Positions 50,056 to 62,200 of a DNA stretch of 64,000 nt are shown here, piece after piece; the first letter of the stretch is position 1, and each line of letters opens with the position of its first letter. Source of the stretch: Archilochus colubris (lineage: Eukaryota > Chordata > Aves > Apodiformes > Trochilidae); NCBI GenBank assembly GCA_023079485.1, contig CM041109.1, forward strand, positions 868,001 to 932,000, in the 5' to 3' direction. A program made the position numbers and the translations under genes. The notes beneath the pieces were generated by a model that saw only the letters and a list, made by a program, of their open reading frames with translations, was not told the origin of the DNA and did no database searches.

Positions 50056-50581
50056 AGTTGTGACCCCTTGTGAAAAGCGTGGAGCCTGGGGGGGTGCTGG
50101 AAGGTGAGGGGGGGGTTAAGGCAGGGGGTATGTGGGGGGCTGAATGCGGGGGGGTTATGGGTCGAGGGGAGGTCGAGTGTAGGAGGAGATGCGGGCAGGG
50201 GTCTCCACTGCACCGGGATCTGAGGTCAGGAGGCTCCGAGGGGTGGAAGGATGAGGGCGGATGTCCCGCTCGCAGCAGCAGCACCAGCACCGACTCCCGG
50301 CTCGGGACAGACGGTTCCACCTCCGGCGTACAGACGGAACCACCCCCGGGGCGCGGCCGCTCTGTTGCCGGGGGTCGGGGGGGGGCTGCGGGAGGGACCG
50401 GGGGAGGGCGGGGCTGTCCCGGCACGGGGGGCCGGGCAGGAAGTTCCTCCCCCGGGCCGGGCCCGCGGTGCCGGTGCCGGTGCCATGCGCGGCGAGAGCG
50501 GCGCCGGGGGCGGCCGCGGCGGGTCAGCTCGGGAACCGCCTGCCCGGGGCCGCCGGGCCCCGCTGGGGCTGCGGGGGGGCG
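50056..50581 (+). promoter_or_regulatory. ADAM15 promoter and 5' UTR
   Basis: No coding sequence assigned. The 300 bases before the ADAM15 ATG form a CpG island with GC-box-like motifs and no TATA box. An upstream ATG at 50485 opens an out-of-frame ORF overlapping the ADAM15 start. Confidence 0.5.
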
Positions 50582-53500
50582 ATGGGGCCGCAGGTGATGG
50601 TGGCCACCGGGCTACTGTTCGCCACCGGGCTGCTGCTTGCCACCGACAGCGGGACCACCGGGAGCGGCGCAGGTGAGTGGGGACTGGGGGGTCTGTGTTC
50701 CCCCCCAGCCGTGGGCATCCGTGTCCCCTCCTCCGGGAACATCGTGCGGGACCGGCAGCGGTCGGGGGGGCCCGTGTGGAGGGTCGGGGGTCGGGCTTGG
50801 GGACCTTGTCTTCCCTGGATGCTCCGTGTCCCCCGGGATGCTCCGTGTCACCCCGGAGTCCCCGTCTGTCCGGCTGCGTGACGGGACCGGAGCTCCCCGG
50901 GGTGGTGGGGCCGTGAGGAGGGGGGGTTCGGGGAGACCCCCGCCCCTCCAGCACTTCCCGGGCCCCTGGAGAGCGGAGGGGTCCCCGGGAGAGCCTGAGG
51001 GGGGGGGGAACGAGGTTGGGGCTGCGGGACTCTTGAGTCAGTCGGGCCGGACCTCCCAGCCCCTCCCAGTCCCCGGGCTGGGTGTACTGGGCGGCGGGGC
51101 CGGGGCTGACGCAAGGCCTGGCCGGGGACCCCGGGCAGCCCAGCACGGGGGGGAGGATCGGGCGCCCCGTCCCTTGCTGCTTTCCCGGGGCTGTGGCTGG
51201 GGGATGCTCGGGGCTTTGCCCTGGGGCACCCCGGGAGCTGCTGGGGTGGGGGGGGCCCTGCTCCCCATCCTGGACTCCCGCCCTGGCCCTTGGGAGCTGC
51301 ACGGTGACATGGGTGCTGGTGGGGTCCGGGCTGTGACAAAGCAGTGACAAGTGGCTCTGGGCCCCGTGCAGGTGACAGTTCGTGGCAGAGCCATGTGGGA
51401 TTGGGACGCTCCTGGTACATCACCCCATGGGTCCTGCAGGACAACAGGACTCTCAGCCTGGCTGAGGCGACGCAGGTAACCCCCCACCTGCACCCCTTGG
51501 GGGGTCTAACACCACGCAGGGGCTCATGACAGTGGGGTGGGGGCTGCCTGACCCCTTCCCCGTTCAGGACACCAGGCACCCACGTCCCCTGGCTGCACTT
51601 CCTCAGGGATCTGAGCACAGAGAGCCTCTGGGTGCTCCAGGGGCAGTGGGGATGGGGCTCCTTTCCCTCCCCTCCTGATGCTGGAGGCCATGTCTGGGTG
51701 GGGGTACCCAGCCTGCACCCCACACTCCTCCTGGCTGAGGCGGAAGGGCCCAGCCCGCCCCACGTTGGGAGTCTCTCCGGCGTTTCCGCCGCGCTACACC
51801 AGGCAGGAAGCACAAGGGGTGGTGAACGAGGGGGGGGGGCCCAGCTCTGTCCGACCCCCCTGTCCCCAGTACAATGAGCCCAGGAGGGAGGGACGTTTCC
51901 TGCGGGGGCTGGGGCGGGCAGGGGATCCCTTCCGCACCCTCCCTCCGGGCACGCGCCAGGGCCAGACAGGTCCCTTGCCACCCTGCCACCCCTCTGGGGG
52001 TCACGGCTTTGCAGAGGGTGTGTGGGGATGGGAGGGGGGCATTCAGGGTTGGGACCCCTGTGGTAGGGGTTCCTCCTGTAACTGGTGCCTGTGGCAGGGG
52101 GGGTTCCCCAGCCAGCTGTGGGTCCTGCTGGAGGTGGAGGGTACACGACTGGTGCTGGAGCTGGAGCAAAACTGGTGAGTTAGTGGCTGACTGGGATGAG
52201 CAGGGGGGGGTATCCATGAACGGTGCAAGCAGGGTGGGGGTCCCATGAGCCCTGTCTCTATCCATGGTGCACAAAGGGGTTGGGGAGATGGGGGTCCTTC
52301 TCTCCATCCGTGGTGCACATGGAGGGGGTGGTCTTTGTTCCCCTTCTCAGTCATGGGGCAGGGGTCCCAGGGATCCTGGCTTCATCTGAGCTGCACCCAC
52401 TGCAGGGTGGGGGGCAGCAGGGTTCCTGGTTTCATCAGGGAGGGATGAGTTGGGGGTCCCTGCTGCGGGCTGACAGTGGGGGGTTAGCTGGGGGTCCCTG
52501 CTGCAGGGTGACACGTGCCTCTGGCAGGGAGCTGGTGCAGGGCACCGGGACACTGCTCTATTACCTGCCCAATGGCACACGGGTGACCCAGGAGGCCAGC
52601 CAGCAGGTAGGGTCCCGGCATGTTGTGTCCCCAAAAGCTGTTCCTGCACCCTGAGAGGTGGGTGGGGGGCAGTACCAGGCTGGCTCTTGAGTCTCCGTGT
52701 CTGCTGCAGGAGCATTGCTGCTACCAGGGGACAGTGCAGAGCTTCCCTGGCTCCTGGGCCAGTCTCTGTGCCTGCGCTGGACTCAGGTGAGCCCCCAGCC
52801 CCGGTGGTCCCCCAGCCCAGCTCCCAGCATCTTGCTGATGCCTCTGCTCCCCTTCCCCAGCGGCCAACTCTGGCTGTCAGAGTCCAGGAGCTACAGGCTG
52901 GAGCCAGACACCAGCAGCCCCCTGGGGCACCACATCCTGCACCAGCTTGGGGGGGTCCGGCTGGCACCGTGGGCCTGCAGGCAGGACCCCCTGGACCCAC
53001 CCCGAGCAGCAGATGAGACAAAGCCCCAAAGGCCACAGAGGGTAGGTCACCTGCAGGTTTTGCCTCTCTAGACATGGTCTCTTGCCGGGCCCTGACCCAA
53101 GAGGGTCCCCCCTGCCCTGACCCCTCCCCTCCCCAGGGCAAGCGGGCAGCGGAGGAGCAGCGGTTCGTGGAGCTGGTGATGGTTGTGGACCACGCTGCAG
53201 TGAGTGTTGGGCGGGTGTCCCCAGTTCAGGGGCTGCCCTGCTCCCTCACTAACTGTCCCTGACACCCCTCCTTGCACCCCCAGTTCCAGAATTACCCCAC
53301 CCTGGACCGTGTCCGCACCCGGACCCTCGAAATCGCCAACCAGGTGGATGTGGTGAGTCCCAGCAGACGTCTGTCCTGTCCCCATGCTTGGCTCAGCTGT
53401 GCTGGGGGTCTCTGACCACCCCCTCTGTGTGCCCCCCCAGTTCTTCCAGCCACTGGGAGTGCGGGTGGCCCTGCTGGCAGTGGAGGTCTGGAGTGAGGGT

Positions 53501-56500
53501 GACAGGTTTGCCGTGGGTGGCAGCGCCAAAGCTGTCCTGGAGCGGTTCCTGCGCTGGCGCCAGCAGGACCTGCTGCCCCGCCTGCCCCACGACAATGCTC
53601 AGCTCCTCACGTGAGTGGGGGACAGAGGACAGGGGACAACGTGTGCTACTGGCAGCCACCCCCAACCCCCCCTGCTCTCTCCCCAGGGGCACCCACTTTG
53701 ATGATGTCTCGGTGGGGATGTCAGCTCAAGCCTCCATGTGTTCCCCCGCACGCTCTGGGGGGGTCAGCATGGTCAGTATCCCTCGTGTTGCCCCCCGACC
53801 CCCCTGCCACCTGCCTGCCCTGAACCCTCCCTGTCCCCCAGGACCACTCGGTCAGCACCATTGTCATGGCCTCCACCGTGGCCCATCAGCTGGGGCACAA
53901 CCTGGGCATGCGGCATGATGGCACCGGGCGCTTCTGCCACTGCAGTGACCTCCAGCAGGACCGTGGCTGCATCATGGCATCACCCACGGGGTGAGGGCAG
54001 TGGGCAGGACTCGGGGGGGGAGGGACTGGTACCCAGACCCCTCCCCACCTCACCAACCCCTCTTTGGCTCCGCAGGCTGACGCCCGGCTTAAGCTTCAGC
54101 AACTGCAGCCAGCAGGACCTGGAGCACAGCCTGCAACAGGGCCGGGGCTGGTGCCTCTCCAACATCCCTGAGCCTCGGAGCCTGGAGGGGACTCCCAGCT
54201 GTGGGAATCGCTTCCTGGAGCGAGGCGAGGGCTGTGACTGCGGCCTCAGCCTGGTACGGGGGGCTGCGGGTGGGCTGGGATCACCCCTGCATCCTCTCCC
54301 CAGAGCCTGGGGTTGCCCTGTGCCCACGGCTCTGCCCATGGGATATCCCAGCCCCTCCGTGGGGCTGGCACAGGGGGGGATGCAGGTGCCACCCACTTAC
54401 CGCAGCCCCCCTGCCCTCAGGAGTGCACCGATCCCTGCTGTAACAGCAGCACCTGCCAGCTGGTTCCTGGGGCTGCCTGTGCCACCGGGGCTGCCTGCTG
54501 CCAGGACTGCCAGGTACGTGGGGACGGGCAGCTGGCAGCGCCGGTGCTCCGGCCGCTTCCCGGGGAGTGTTGGTGAGGGGGTCCCTGCTCTCCTGACTCT
54601 GTCCCCACACACTCCCTGCAGCTGCGCCCCGCCGGACACCCCTGCCGGGAGCCCCTGGGTGAGTGTGACCTGCCCGAGTTCTGCGATGGGGTCTCACCCC
54701 ACTGCCCACCCGACACCTTCCTGCAGGACGGGCAGCCCTGTGCTGGCGGGCAGGCGCTCTGCTACAGCGGGGCCTGTGCCACCTACGAGGGACAGTGCCA
54801 GCAGCTGCTGGGGCCAGGTATGGCAGGGATGGGCAGGGGGAGGTTGGGGGCTGAGTTGGGGGTGCTGAGGGTCGCTGTGCCCCCCCCACAGGCGCCGGTC
54901 CTGTCAACAGCTCCTGCATGGCTGCCCTGAATGCCAATGGGGACAAACGCGGGCACTGCGGGCAGCTCCCCAATGGCTCCTACGTTGCCTGTGCCCAGCA
55001 GTGAGTGTCTTGCCCCCTCACCGTGTCCCCCATGTCATAACCCCCCTGCTCTGTGTCCCCCCACCCGGCTCCTGACCCCTGTGTCCCCGCAGGGATGCTG
55101 GCTGCGGGATGCTGCAGTGCCAGCGTGGCACTGGGGACAGGCCAGAAAGGTCCTGCCAGGGGACCCTCCTGTCTGGGGACGAGGACGTGAGCGATGCCGC
55201 TATGGTGCTGCCTGGCACCTCCTGCGGCCCCGGGAAGGTGAGGAGAGGGCACTGGGAGTGGGGCCAGGGGTGAGCTGGTGCTGAGCCCCTGTCCCCTGGC
55301 AGGTCTGCTTCCAGCACCGCTGCCAGGATGTCTCCACACTGGGGGACCAGGAGTGCCAAAGCAAGTGCCATGGGCACGGGGTGAGTGCGGTGCTGGGGGA
55401 GTGGGTGCTGGGGACCCACCGGGGGCTGAGCCGTGGTGTCACCTGCTCAGGTCTGCAACAACCACGGGCACTGCCACTGCCACCAGGGATGGGCCCCCCC
55501 GACCTGCCAGAGCCCTGGGGCGGGGGGCAGCCAGGACAGCGGCCCCGCTGCCACCGAGCGAGGTGAGGGCAGGGGGTAGGCGGCTGCTGCCATGCCAAGA
55601 ATGGGGCTTTGTGTGACCGAGGCTGGCGTGGGTGGCAGCGGGGGGGCTGACACGCTGCTCTCCGCAGGGGGGAGCACCCTGCCCACCGCCCTGGCCCTGA
55701 GCACGCTGCTGGGGCTGGCGCTGGCCCTGGGGCTCTGCTGCACCCGCCGCGCCGGCCTGCACAAGCACCTCTGCCAGCTCGGCAAGGGGACATCCTGCCG
55801 GTACAGGTAATCAGGGTGGGGGGCTCCTGGGGGGGGGGTCACAGCCCTCTGTGTGTGCTGCAGTGGTACCAGAGCTGCCTGCCTGCCCATGGGCACGCAC
55901 ACGCGTGTGGCGGGCAAGCAGGGGGATGAAGGGGGCTGCATGTTCGTTTGCACGCGTGTTCCACGGTGGCTGACCGAGCGGCGTGTGTGTGTGTGTGTGT
56001 GTGTGTGTCCCCAAGCAGGTGACAATCAGTGTGTGTGTGTGTGTTTGTGCATCCCGCCCAGGCACAGGGAGCAGCCCCACGCATGTCTCGTCACCTACAC
56101 CACCCGTGGTTTCTTCCCCCATCACCGCGGGCCCTCTCCCCCCATCACCCCGGTTCCTGCCTCCGTGTCACCGTGGTTCCTCTCCCTGTGTCACCGTGGT
56201 TCCTGCTCCTCACTGCCTGCCCCCATAACACCCCCCCAGCCCTGGGCTGAGCCCTCCCCCCCAACTCTTTTCCCCACAGCGCTGAGACCCGGGTGCGATT
56301 CCTGGGTCCAGAAGCTGCAGCCGGATGGAGCGGGTAACGTCACTGCTGGAGCCTGGGTGTGGGGCTGTCCCTGAGCCATCCTGCTTCGCAAGGCCTCCGG
56401 TGCTGTGCTCTTCCCCTGGCAGTGCCCGCGGGGTGTGGGGCAGCCCCGGGGTGTGCGGTGTCGAATCCTCCGGTGCCGAGGGGTTCGTTTCACTTCTGGG

Positions 56501-58139
56501 CTTCTGCTGGTGTTGGTGTGGCTCGAGTCGCCGTGTGGGATTCCCCCGACCCAACCGGGGAGGAAGCAGGGCCTCATCCTGCCTCTCTCCCCCGCAGGAT
56601 CTCACAGCCGGAGCCTCGGGTGGGCAGCCAGGACCCCCCTGCACGCCCACGACCCCCGCAGTGGCGTCGGGCCACGGAGCTGCAGGTCATGGGGAGCAAC
56701 AAGGTGAGAGCAGGGGGGGCTGGGGATGGGAGTGGTGATGGTGAGGGGGATGCTGTCGCCGTGGTGACAGGCTCCGGTTGCCGTGGTACCAGGGTTTAGT
56801 CTGGCATCCCTGGGTACCAGCTCCAAGCCTCCCTCTGGGGGTGCTGAGCATCCCTGCTGGGGCTGTGTGGTTCAGCTCGGTGACACGCTGGGACAGGAGC
56901 AGCCTGGCACAGCCCCGGCTCACACTTGGCACTCAGCTACACCACTCAGGGTCACAGCACCCATTCGGGGTGTGTGGGCCCATCCGAGCTGCTCGGGGTG
57001 TGTGGGGGGGTCTCAGCTTGGCGGTGGGAGGGGGGTCTCAGCATGCTGCACGGCTTGCCCTCTGCGGGGGCTGCATGGCGCCTGCCCCCTCTCCCTCTCT
57101 TCGCAGCCAACCCGGCCCGATCCGCCTTCCCGGCCTCTCCCGCCGGACCCTCCACCCAAGGTAACGCCTGGGCTGGGGTGGGGGTCCCGGGCTGCACCTC
57201 CTTGGGCCGCTGGCCCCCCCCCCCTCGCATGCCTGACTGCGCACCAGCACCACCGGCTGGGGCCCCCCCAAAACCTCTCCCCTTCACCCCCCTCAGCTGC
57301 TGGTCCCCGAGCTGTCCCGCTGTCCCCCAGCTCTCTCACTGTCCCCACTCTCTCTGCCTAGGCCCCCCCTTCGGACAGGCCGCCCCCCCCCACACGCCCG
57401 CTGCCCGCGGACCCCCCAGGCTCTCAGGTAACGGCAGCAGCACCGGCGTGTGGGGCAGGCAGGACAGGGGGGGTTCACCCGTGTTTTGACACCCCCTCTT
57501 TCCCCTGCAGCCCCCAGCTCTGGCCAAGCCCCCCCCACCACAGAGGCCGCTGCCCTTGGACCCCCCGGGACCTTCGCTCCCCCCTGGTCACCCTTATGTC
57601 ACCGTGATCCCCTCCAGGTGAGTTCTGGGGGAGGGTGGGGGGGCTGCAAGGGGTCGTGGTGGAATGTTTAGGGGTAACGGGGGGCAAAGAGCAGGGTGCA
57701 GGCAAAGGGGGAGGGGGGGCACAGAGCTGAGGGGCTGTGGGTGCCAGGTTGGGGCAGGGGGCACGATGCTAATGGGGGGGGGTATAAATGACCAAGACTC
57801 GATACTCCATTAATGGTTTCATTTAATTAATAAAATTGCAATTAGCAAAACAGCGCTGGGTGCGTGTGAGTGGAGCAGAGACAGAATATTGAAGCTTGGT
57901 AATTTTTAACAGGGGGGGTGATGGCAGATTGGGGGTGTCACAGGGGGGTGCAGTGAGATGGGGGGGGTCAGGACCCAACAGGAGGAGGGTGCAGAGACTG
58001 AGGGGCTGCAGGACGCCGGGATAGGGGGTTCAGATATAGCCCCATCACTTTGCATCCCGACCCAGCCCCCATCACCACCCCCTTTTCCTCCCCCAGACCG
58101 GCCCCCCCGCCACCCATGGGTGCCCCCCCGGAGGCATGA
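50582..58139 (+). CDS. ADAM15: ADAM15 (metargidin), with glutamine at the catalytic position
   Basis: Membrane ADAM. Twenty-five exons: 50582-50672, 51372-51475, 52098-52174, 52528-52606, 52710-52786, 52861-53041, 53137-53199, 53284-53352, 53441-53610, 53687-53771, 53842-53990, 54076-54253, 54421-54513, 54622-54817, 54892-55000, 55093-55237, 55303-55380, 55451-55562, 55668-55806, 56280-56333, 56598-56703, 57107-57160, 57362-57427, 57511-57617 and 58097-58139; 874 aa (human 863). Signal peptide [18 protein letters not shown]; prodomain with a furin-like RGKR near residues 203-206; metalloprotease domain with [12 protein letters not shown] (347-358). The three zinc histidines are present, but the general-base Glu is Gln348. 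The disintegrin loop reads [14 protein letters not shown], without the RGD of human. EGF-like module [13 protein letters not shown]; one transmembrane helix near 690-713; cytoplasmic SH3-ligand motifs [18 protein letters not shown] and QRPLPLDP. Confidence 0.95.
55984..56048. repeat. (TG)n microsatellite in ADAM15 intron
   Basis: GTGTGTGTGT runs at about 55983-56008 and 56030-56046, separated by a short unique stretch. Confidence 0.9.
57618..58096 (+). other. Last intron of ADAM15
   Basis: About 480 bases with an unusually A/T-rich patch (57790-57910, TTTCATTTAATTAATAAAATTGC). The patch includes an AATAAA at about 57828, which could end a shorter transcript lacking the final 14-codon exon. 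Otherwise nothing is seen. Confidence 0.45.
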
Positions 58140-58225
58140 GCCGCGGGCTGGAACTGCCGCAACGCTGGAGCCACGGGGAAGGCCTCATCCCGGGCCTCGC
58201 CGCCCTCTTATCCCCCGCCGACGGC

Positions 58226-58231
58226 AATAAA
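58226..58231 (+). terminator. ADAM15 polyadenylation signal AATAAA
   Basis: Canonical AATAAA about 87 bases past the ADAM15 stop. Confidence 0.8.
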
Positions 58232-58439
58232 GGGGCTGTGAGCTGCCTCCGCGCTGCCTCCGGTGACCCGGGACGGGAGGGGACCGGGAGGGAAGCGGGG
58301 TGTGCGGTGCTTCCGAACTACAACTCCCAGCAGCACCCGCGCCCGCCGGAAGTTCCGCCCCTCTGCCGGAAGCTGTTGGGGTGGTCAGCGCCCTCTGGCG
58401 GAGATCGCGGGCAGCGCCCCGAAGGGCACGTGGGCTCGG

Positions 58440-58665
58440 GCACGTGAGGGGCCACACGCGTGTGCAGGGTCACGTGTGGGTGTGGGGGGACACACACGTG
58501 TGTGCGGGGTCACGCGTGTGCGTGTGAGTGTGCGGGCACACACGTGTGTGCGTGCAAGTCACCCCATGTACAGGGAGAGGCGTGTGCGCGAGCTGCCCCG
58601 TGGGCAGGGACACGTGTGTGCAAGGACACGCGTGTGTGCAGGGGACACACGTGTGTGCAAGGACC
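58440..58665. repeat. Alternating purine-pyrimidine repeat rich in CACGTG
   Basis: Irregular array of CACACGTGTGTGC, CACGCGTGTGC and GGACACGTGTGTGCAAGG units. Six or more CACGTG E-box cores occur within about 225 bases. Confidence 0.85.
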
Positions 58666-58934
58666 GGCACCGCCCAACCCCTCGGTACCGCCGCACCTGC
58701 CCCAGTGCCGGTGCTGCCCGGCCGGGGAGCAGCCCGGTTCGGTGCCGACCACGGGGCGGGAGTACTGGGCGGGTCCGGGGATGCCGGATTGGGGCGGGGC
58801 TGCCGGTACCGGGAGGTTCCGGGCGGGGCGGGATTCCTGGTCTATGCCCGGGGTGGCTGGTGCCGATCCAAGACCTGGTCGGTCTGGGATGCTGGTCCCG
58901 GTGCCGATGGATGGCGGAGGTACCGGTCGGTGTA

Positions 58935-59130
58935 GGGCTGCCGGTCCCGGTGACGATCCCGCCCCCCCAGGCGTTAATGGCACTCGGGGAAGTTGCCGGT
59001 GCCGGTGTCGGAGCCGGTCCCGCCCCCTAAGCGTTAATGGCACTCGGGGAAGTTACCGGTGCCGGTTTCGGTCCCGGTGCCGGTCCTGCCCCGCAAGGGT
59101 TAATGGCACTCGGGGAAGTTGCCGGGCGCG
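58935..59130. repeat. Three-copy 60-66-base tandem repeat upstream of EFNA4
   Basis: GTTAATGGCACTCGGGGAAG begins at 58973, 59033 and 59100; each is followed by TTGCCGGTGCCGG-type sequence, the third diverging after GCCGGGCGC. The last copy abuts the inferred core promoter. Confidence 0.85.
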
Positions 59131-59251
59131 GCGCGGCGCGGATTGGCCCGAAGTTGGCGGGGGCCGGGCCGTGCCGAGCCCCGCCGAGCCACCCCGGCCG
59201 CCCCCGCCCCCGCCGCCGCCCCCGGCCCGGTCCCGCCGCCCCGGCGGAGCG

Positions 59252-62200
59252 ATGCGGCCCGCGCCGCTGCTCGGGCTCCTGCTCTGGGCGCCGCTGCTCT
59301 GGGCTCCGCAGCCGGTGCGCGGCCTCCGCCACGGCGTCCACTGGAACGGCAGCAACCCCAGGTACCGCCGCCCGCCCCGCCGCCTTTGTGCGTCCCGGGC
59401 CCGCCGAGCCCCGGGCCCCGCCGCCGGGAGGGTCTGGGCGGGGCAGAGCCGGCGGGCACCGAGCCACCGGGCAGCCCTGGTGCCACCGGGCGCTCCCGGG
59501 GCATACCGAGCCGGTGAGTACCCCCGGTGGTGCGAACCCCGCGCAGTACCGAACCACCAGGTGGTACCGAGTCACCGGGCATCCCCCGGTGGTACCGAGA
59601 CAACACCGGCCGTCTGCGGCAGCACCGAGACGGTGAGGACCCCGGTGGTGCTGAGCCCCGAGCAGTATCAAGCCACCGGGCACTCCCGGTGGTACCGAGC
59701 TGCAGGGTAGTGGTGAGTACCCCTGGGGCGTACCGAGCCACCGGGCACACCCCCCCCGCCCCTCCGCCGTTACCGGGCCGGTGAGTACCCCTAGTGATGC
59801 TGAGCCCCATAGTGGTACCAAGCCGGTGAGCTCCTCCGGGTGGTACCAAAGCCTCCAGGAACCCCCAGGGGCACCGAGCCCCGGGTGGTACCGTGCCACC
59901 GGGCATCCCCAGGCGATACCAAGGTAACGATTCCCCCCGTGGTGCTGAGCCCCGGGCATCCCGGGAGGCACCGAGCCCCGGGCACTACGGAGCCATCAGG
60001 CATCCCCTGTGGCACCGAGTCACCAGGCACTGCCGGTGACACCGAGCCCCGGGAGGTGTGAGGCAGGTGAGTACCCCCAGGTGACACTGAGCTCCGGGTG
60101 GCACCGAGCCGGTGGGCAGCCCAGTGGCACTCTATCCCCGGTGGCACCGAGCTGGTGGCACCGTGCCGCAGGTGGCACCGAGCTGGTGGGCAACCTGGTG
60201 GGTGTGTGTCCCCGGTGGCACCGAGCTGGTGGGTAGCCCGCTGGCACTGGGGGTCCCTGGTGGCATCAACCCAGTGGTGGTGCCAAATCCCTGGTGGCAC
60301 CAGCCTGCCCCCTGCCCTGCCACACTTGCTGGACTTGGGGCTGGGGGAGCAACCCCGGGCTGCCTGCAGCCCGTGGGCACCAAACCTGGGGTCACCCTGG
60401 GGGGCATCAAGCTCATGGGTGGCTCTGCCAGGCCCTCGGGTCCCCATGGTGATGTCCCCGCTGGTGGTGGCTGTGGGGCACAGCCCCTGCCCGGCCCGAG
60501 GTGCTGCCCCCGGGCTCTGCCCCCACCGCTGGGCCGGTGGCCGGCCCCATCCCCCCACCGGCCTCCTCCATTTTAGGCATTTTCCAGCTCGGGGCTGGAA
60601 CCCACCGCCCGGGAATGCGCCGGGAATGGGGGTTTGATCCCACCGCAGGGTCCCGCAGCCCCCGGCCCTGCCCGGCCTCGTCCCGGCCAATGTCGTTCGT
60701 CTCTGAGCCCTGGGGTGCCCGCTCCCCTCCACCGGGACCCCCAGCCCAGATGGAGAGCGCCGGGTTCCGCGATGGAGGCACCGGGAACCGGGCCTGGGGT
60801 GGGCAGGGCTGGTGCCTGCACCGGAGCAGAGGCGGGGGCTGGAGATGGACGGGGTCCCCCCTCACCCCACTCCCCGCTGGGCCGGGGTCCCTGTGCCAGC
60901 TTGGCAACCCCCTCCCCTCCGCGGCGCTGCCAGGGGGGGCTCTGCCCGGGCGGGATGCGGTCGGGAGGGGTCTGAGAGACTCTGGCTCACCGGGTGTGCA
61001 GGGGCAAGTGTGTGCACACACATGATTGTGCACACCTGTGTGTATGCTGCGTGTGCACAATGAGAGTGCGTGCACATACATGTGCGTGCACACGAGTGTG
61101 TATGCACAGTGTGTGTGCGTGCACAGAGGATGTGTGCACGTTTATGCGTGCATGCAGAGGGCGTGTGCACACGTATGTGTGTTTGTGTGTGCACACAGAG
61201 GGTGTGTGCACATTTGTGTGCGTGTGCACGTGTTTGTGTCTGTGCCTGCGGAGGTGGCTGCTCCCCCCTGGCCTGGCTGGGCCCCCTCCCCTGCCTGCCC
61301 GGCTGGCAGAGCCCCCTTGACCCCTGGCCCAGCAGCCGTGCAGACCCCTGCCGGGGTGTCAGTGCTGATCAGCTCTGGGGGCGGTGAGGCGGGTGCCGGA
61401 GCCGGGGGGCTTTGTGCTCCCCCTGCCCGCAGCTCTCCGGCACATTCAGCTCCAGTGGCCTGCGGCTAATCCGAGCTGACGCCTGGTTGTGTGGCACAGC
61501 CGGGTGTCCGGCGGCCGTTTTGGCCAACGCCGGGCCACCCGCTCTGCCTGAGCGGGGGGGACGGTGGGACCCCCGTCATCCACTCCCCGGCTTGCCCTGC
61601 CCGGCAGGTTCCTGCGGGACGATTACTCCATCGAGGTGGCCATCAATGACTACCTGGACATCTACTGCCCACACTACGAGAGGGCTGTGCCCGCCGGGCG
61701 GGCAGAGACCTTCACGCTCTTCATGGTGGACCGGGAGGGGTACCGAGGCTGCTACGAGACCCCCGGTGCCTTCAAGCGCTGGGAGTGCAACCGGCCCTGG
61801 GCACCCTTTGGCCCCGTCCGATTCTCCGAGAAGATCCAGCGCTTCACCCCCTTCTCGCTGGGCTTCGAGTTCCAGCCCGGGGAGACCTACTACTACATCT
61901 GTGAGTGGCTGGGGGGGGCAGCGGGAGGGGTGGGGGTAACGGGGGTCTGGGTGCGGCTGGGATTGAGGGGGGGGGCAGAGGGGGATTGGTGTGCAACAGC
62001 GGTTTGGGTACAACAGGGATTGTGGGGGGCAGAAGGGATCGGGGTGCACCAGGTGTCTGGGTGCAGGGGGGGATTGGGGGAGCAGTGGGAGGGGTGGGGG
62101 CACTGGGGGTCTGGTGCAGCTGGGATTGGGGAGGCAGAGGGGTTTGGGGATGCATCAGGGGTCTGGGTGCAGTTGGGATTGGGGGGGCAGCGGGGATTGG

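Larger units (their letters stand above)
58232..59251 (+). promoter_or_regulatory. EFNA4 upstream region and promoter
   Basis: About 1 kb without a supported gene. It holds the CACGTG-rich repeat and the GTTAATGG repeat listed separately. An inverted CCAAT (ATTGG, 59142-59146) sits about 110 bases before the EFNA4 ATG in a CpG island. A palindromic-looking AACTACAACTCCCAGCAG (58316-58333) matches the ACTACAATTCCC motif bound by ZNF143/THAP11 at housekeeping promoters. Confidence 0.5.

Noticed and set aside
50485..50672. Upstream ATG (MRGESGAGG) as the ADAM15 start
   Set aside because: It reaches the exon-1 donor in phase 2, while exon 2 needs phase 1. The ATG at 50582 gives both the phase and a signal peptide.
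58460..59710. 416-codon plus-strand ORF running into EFNA4 exon 1
   Set aside because: It begins in the CACGTG repeat and passes the EFNA4 signal peptide in frame only by chance. The EFNA4 ATG at 59252 gives a proper signal peptide and family length.
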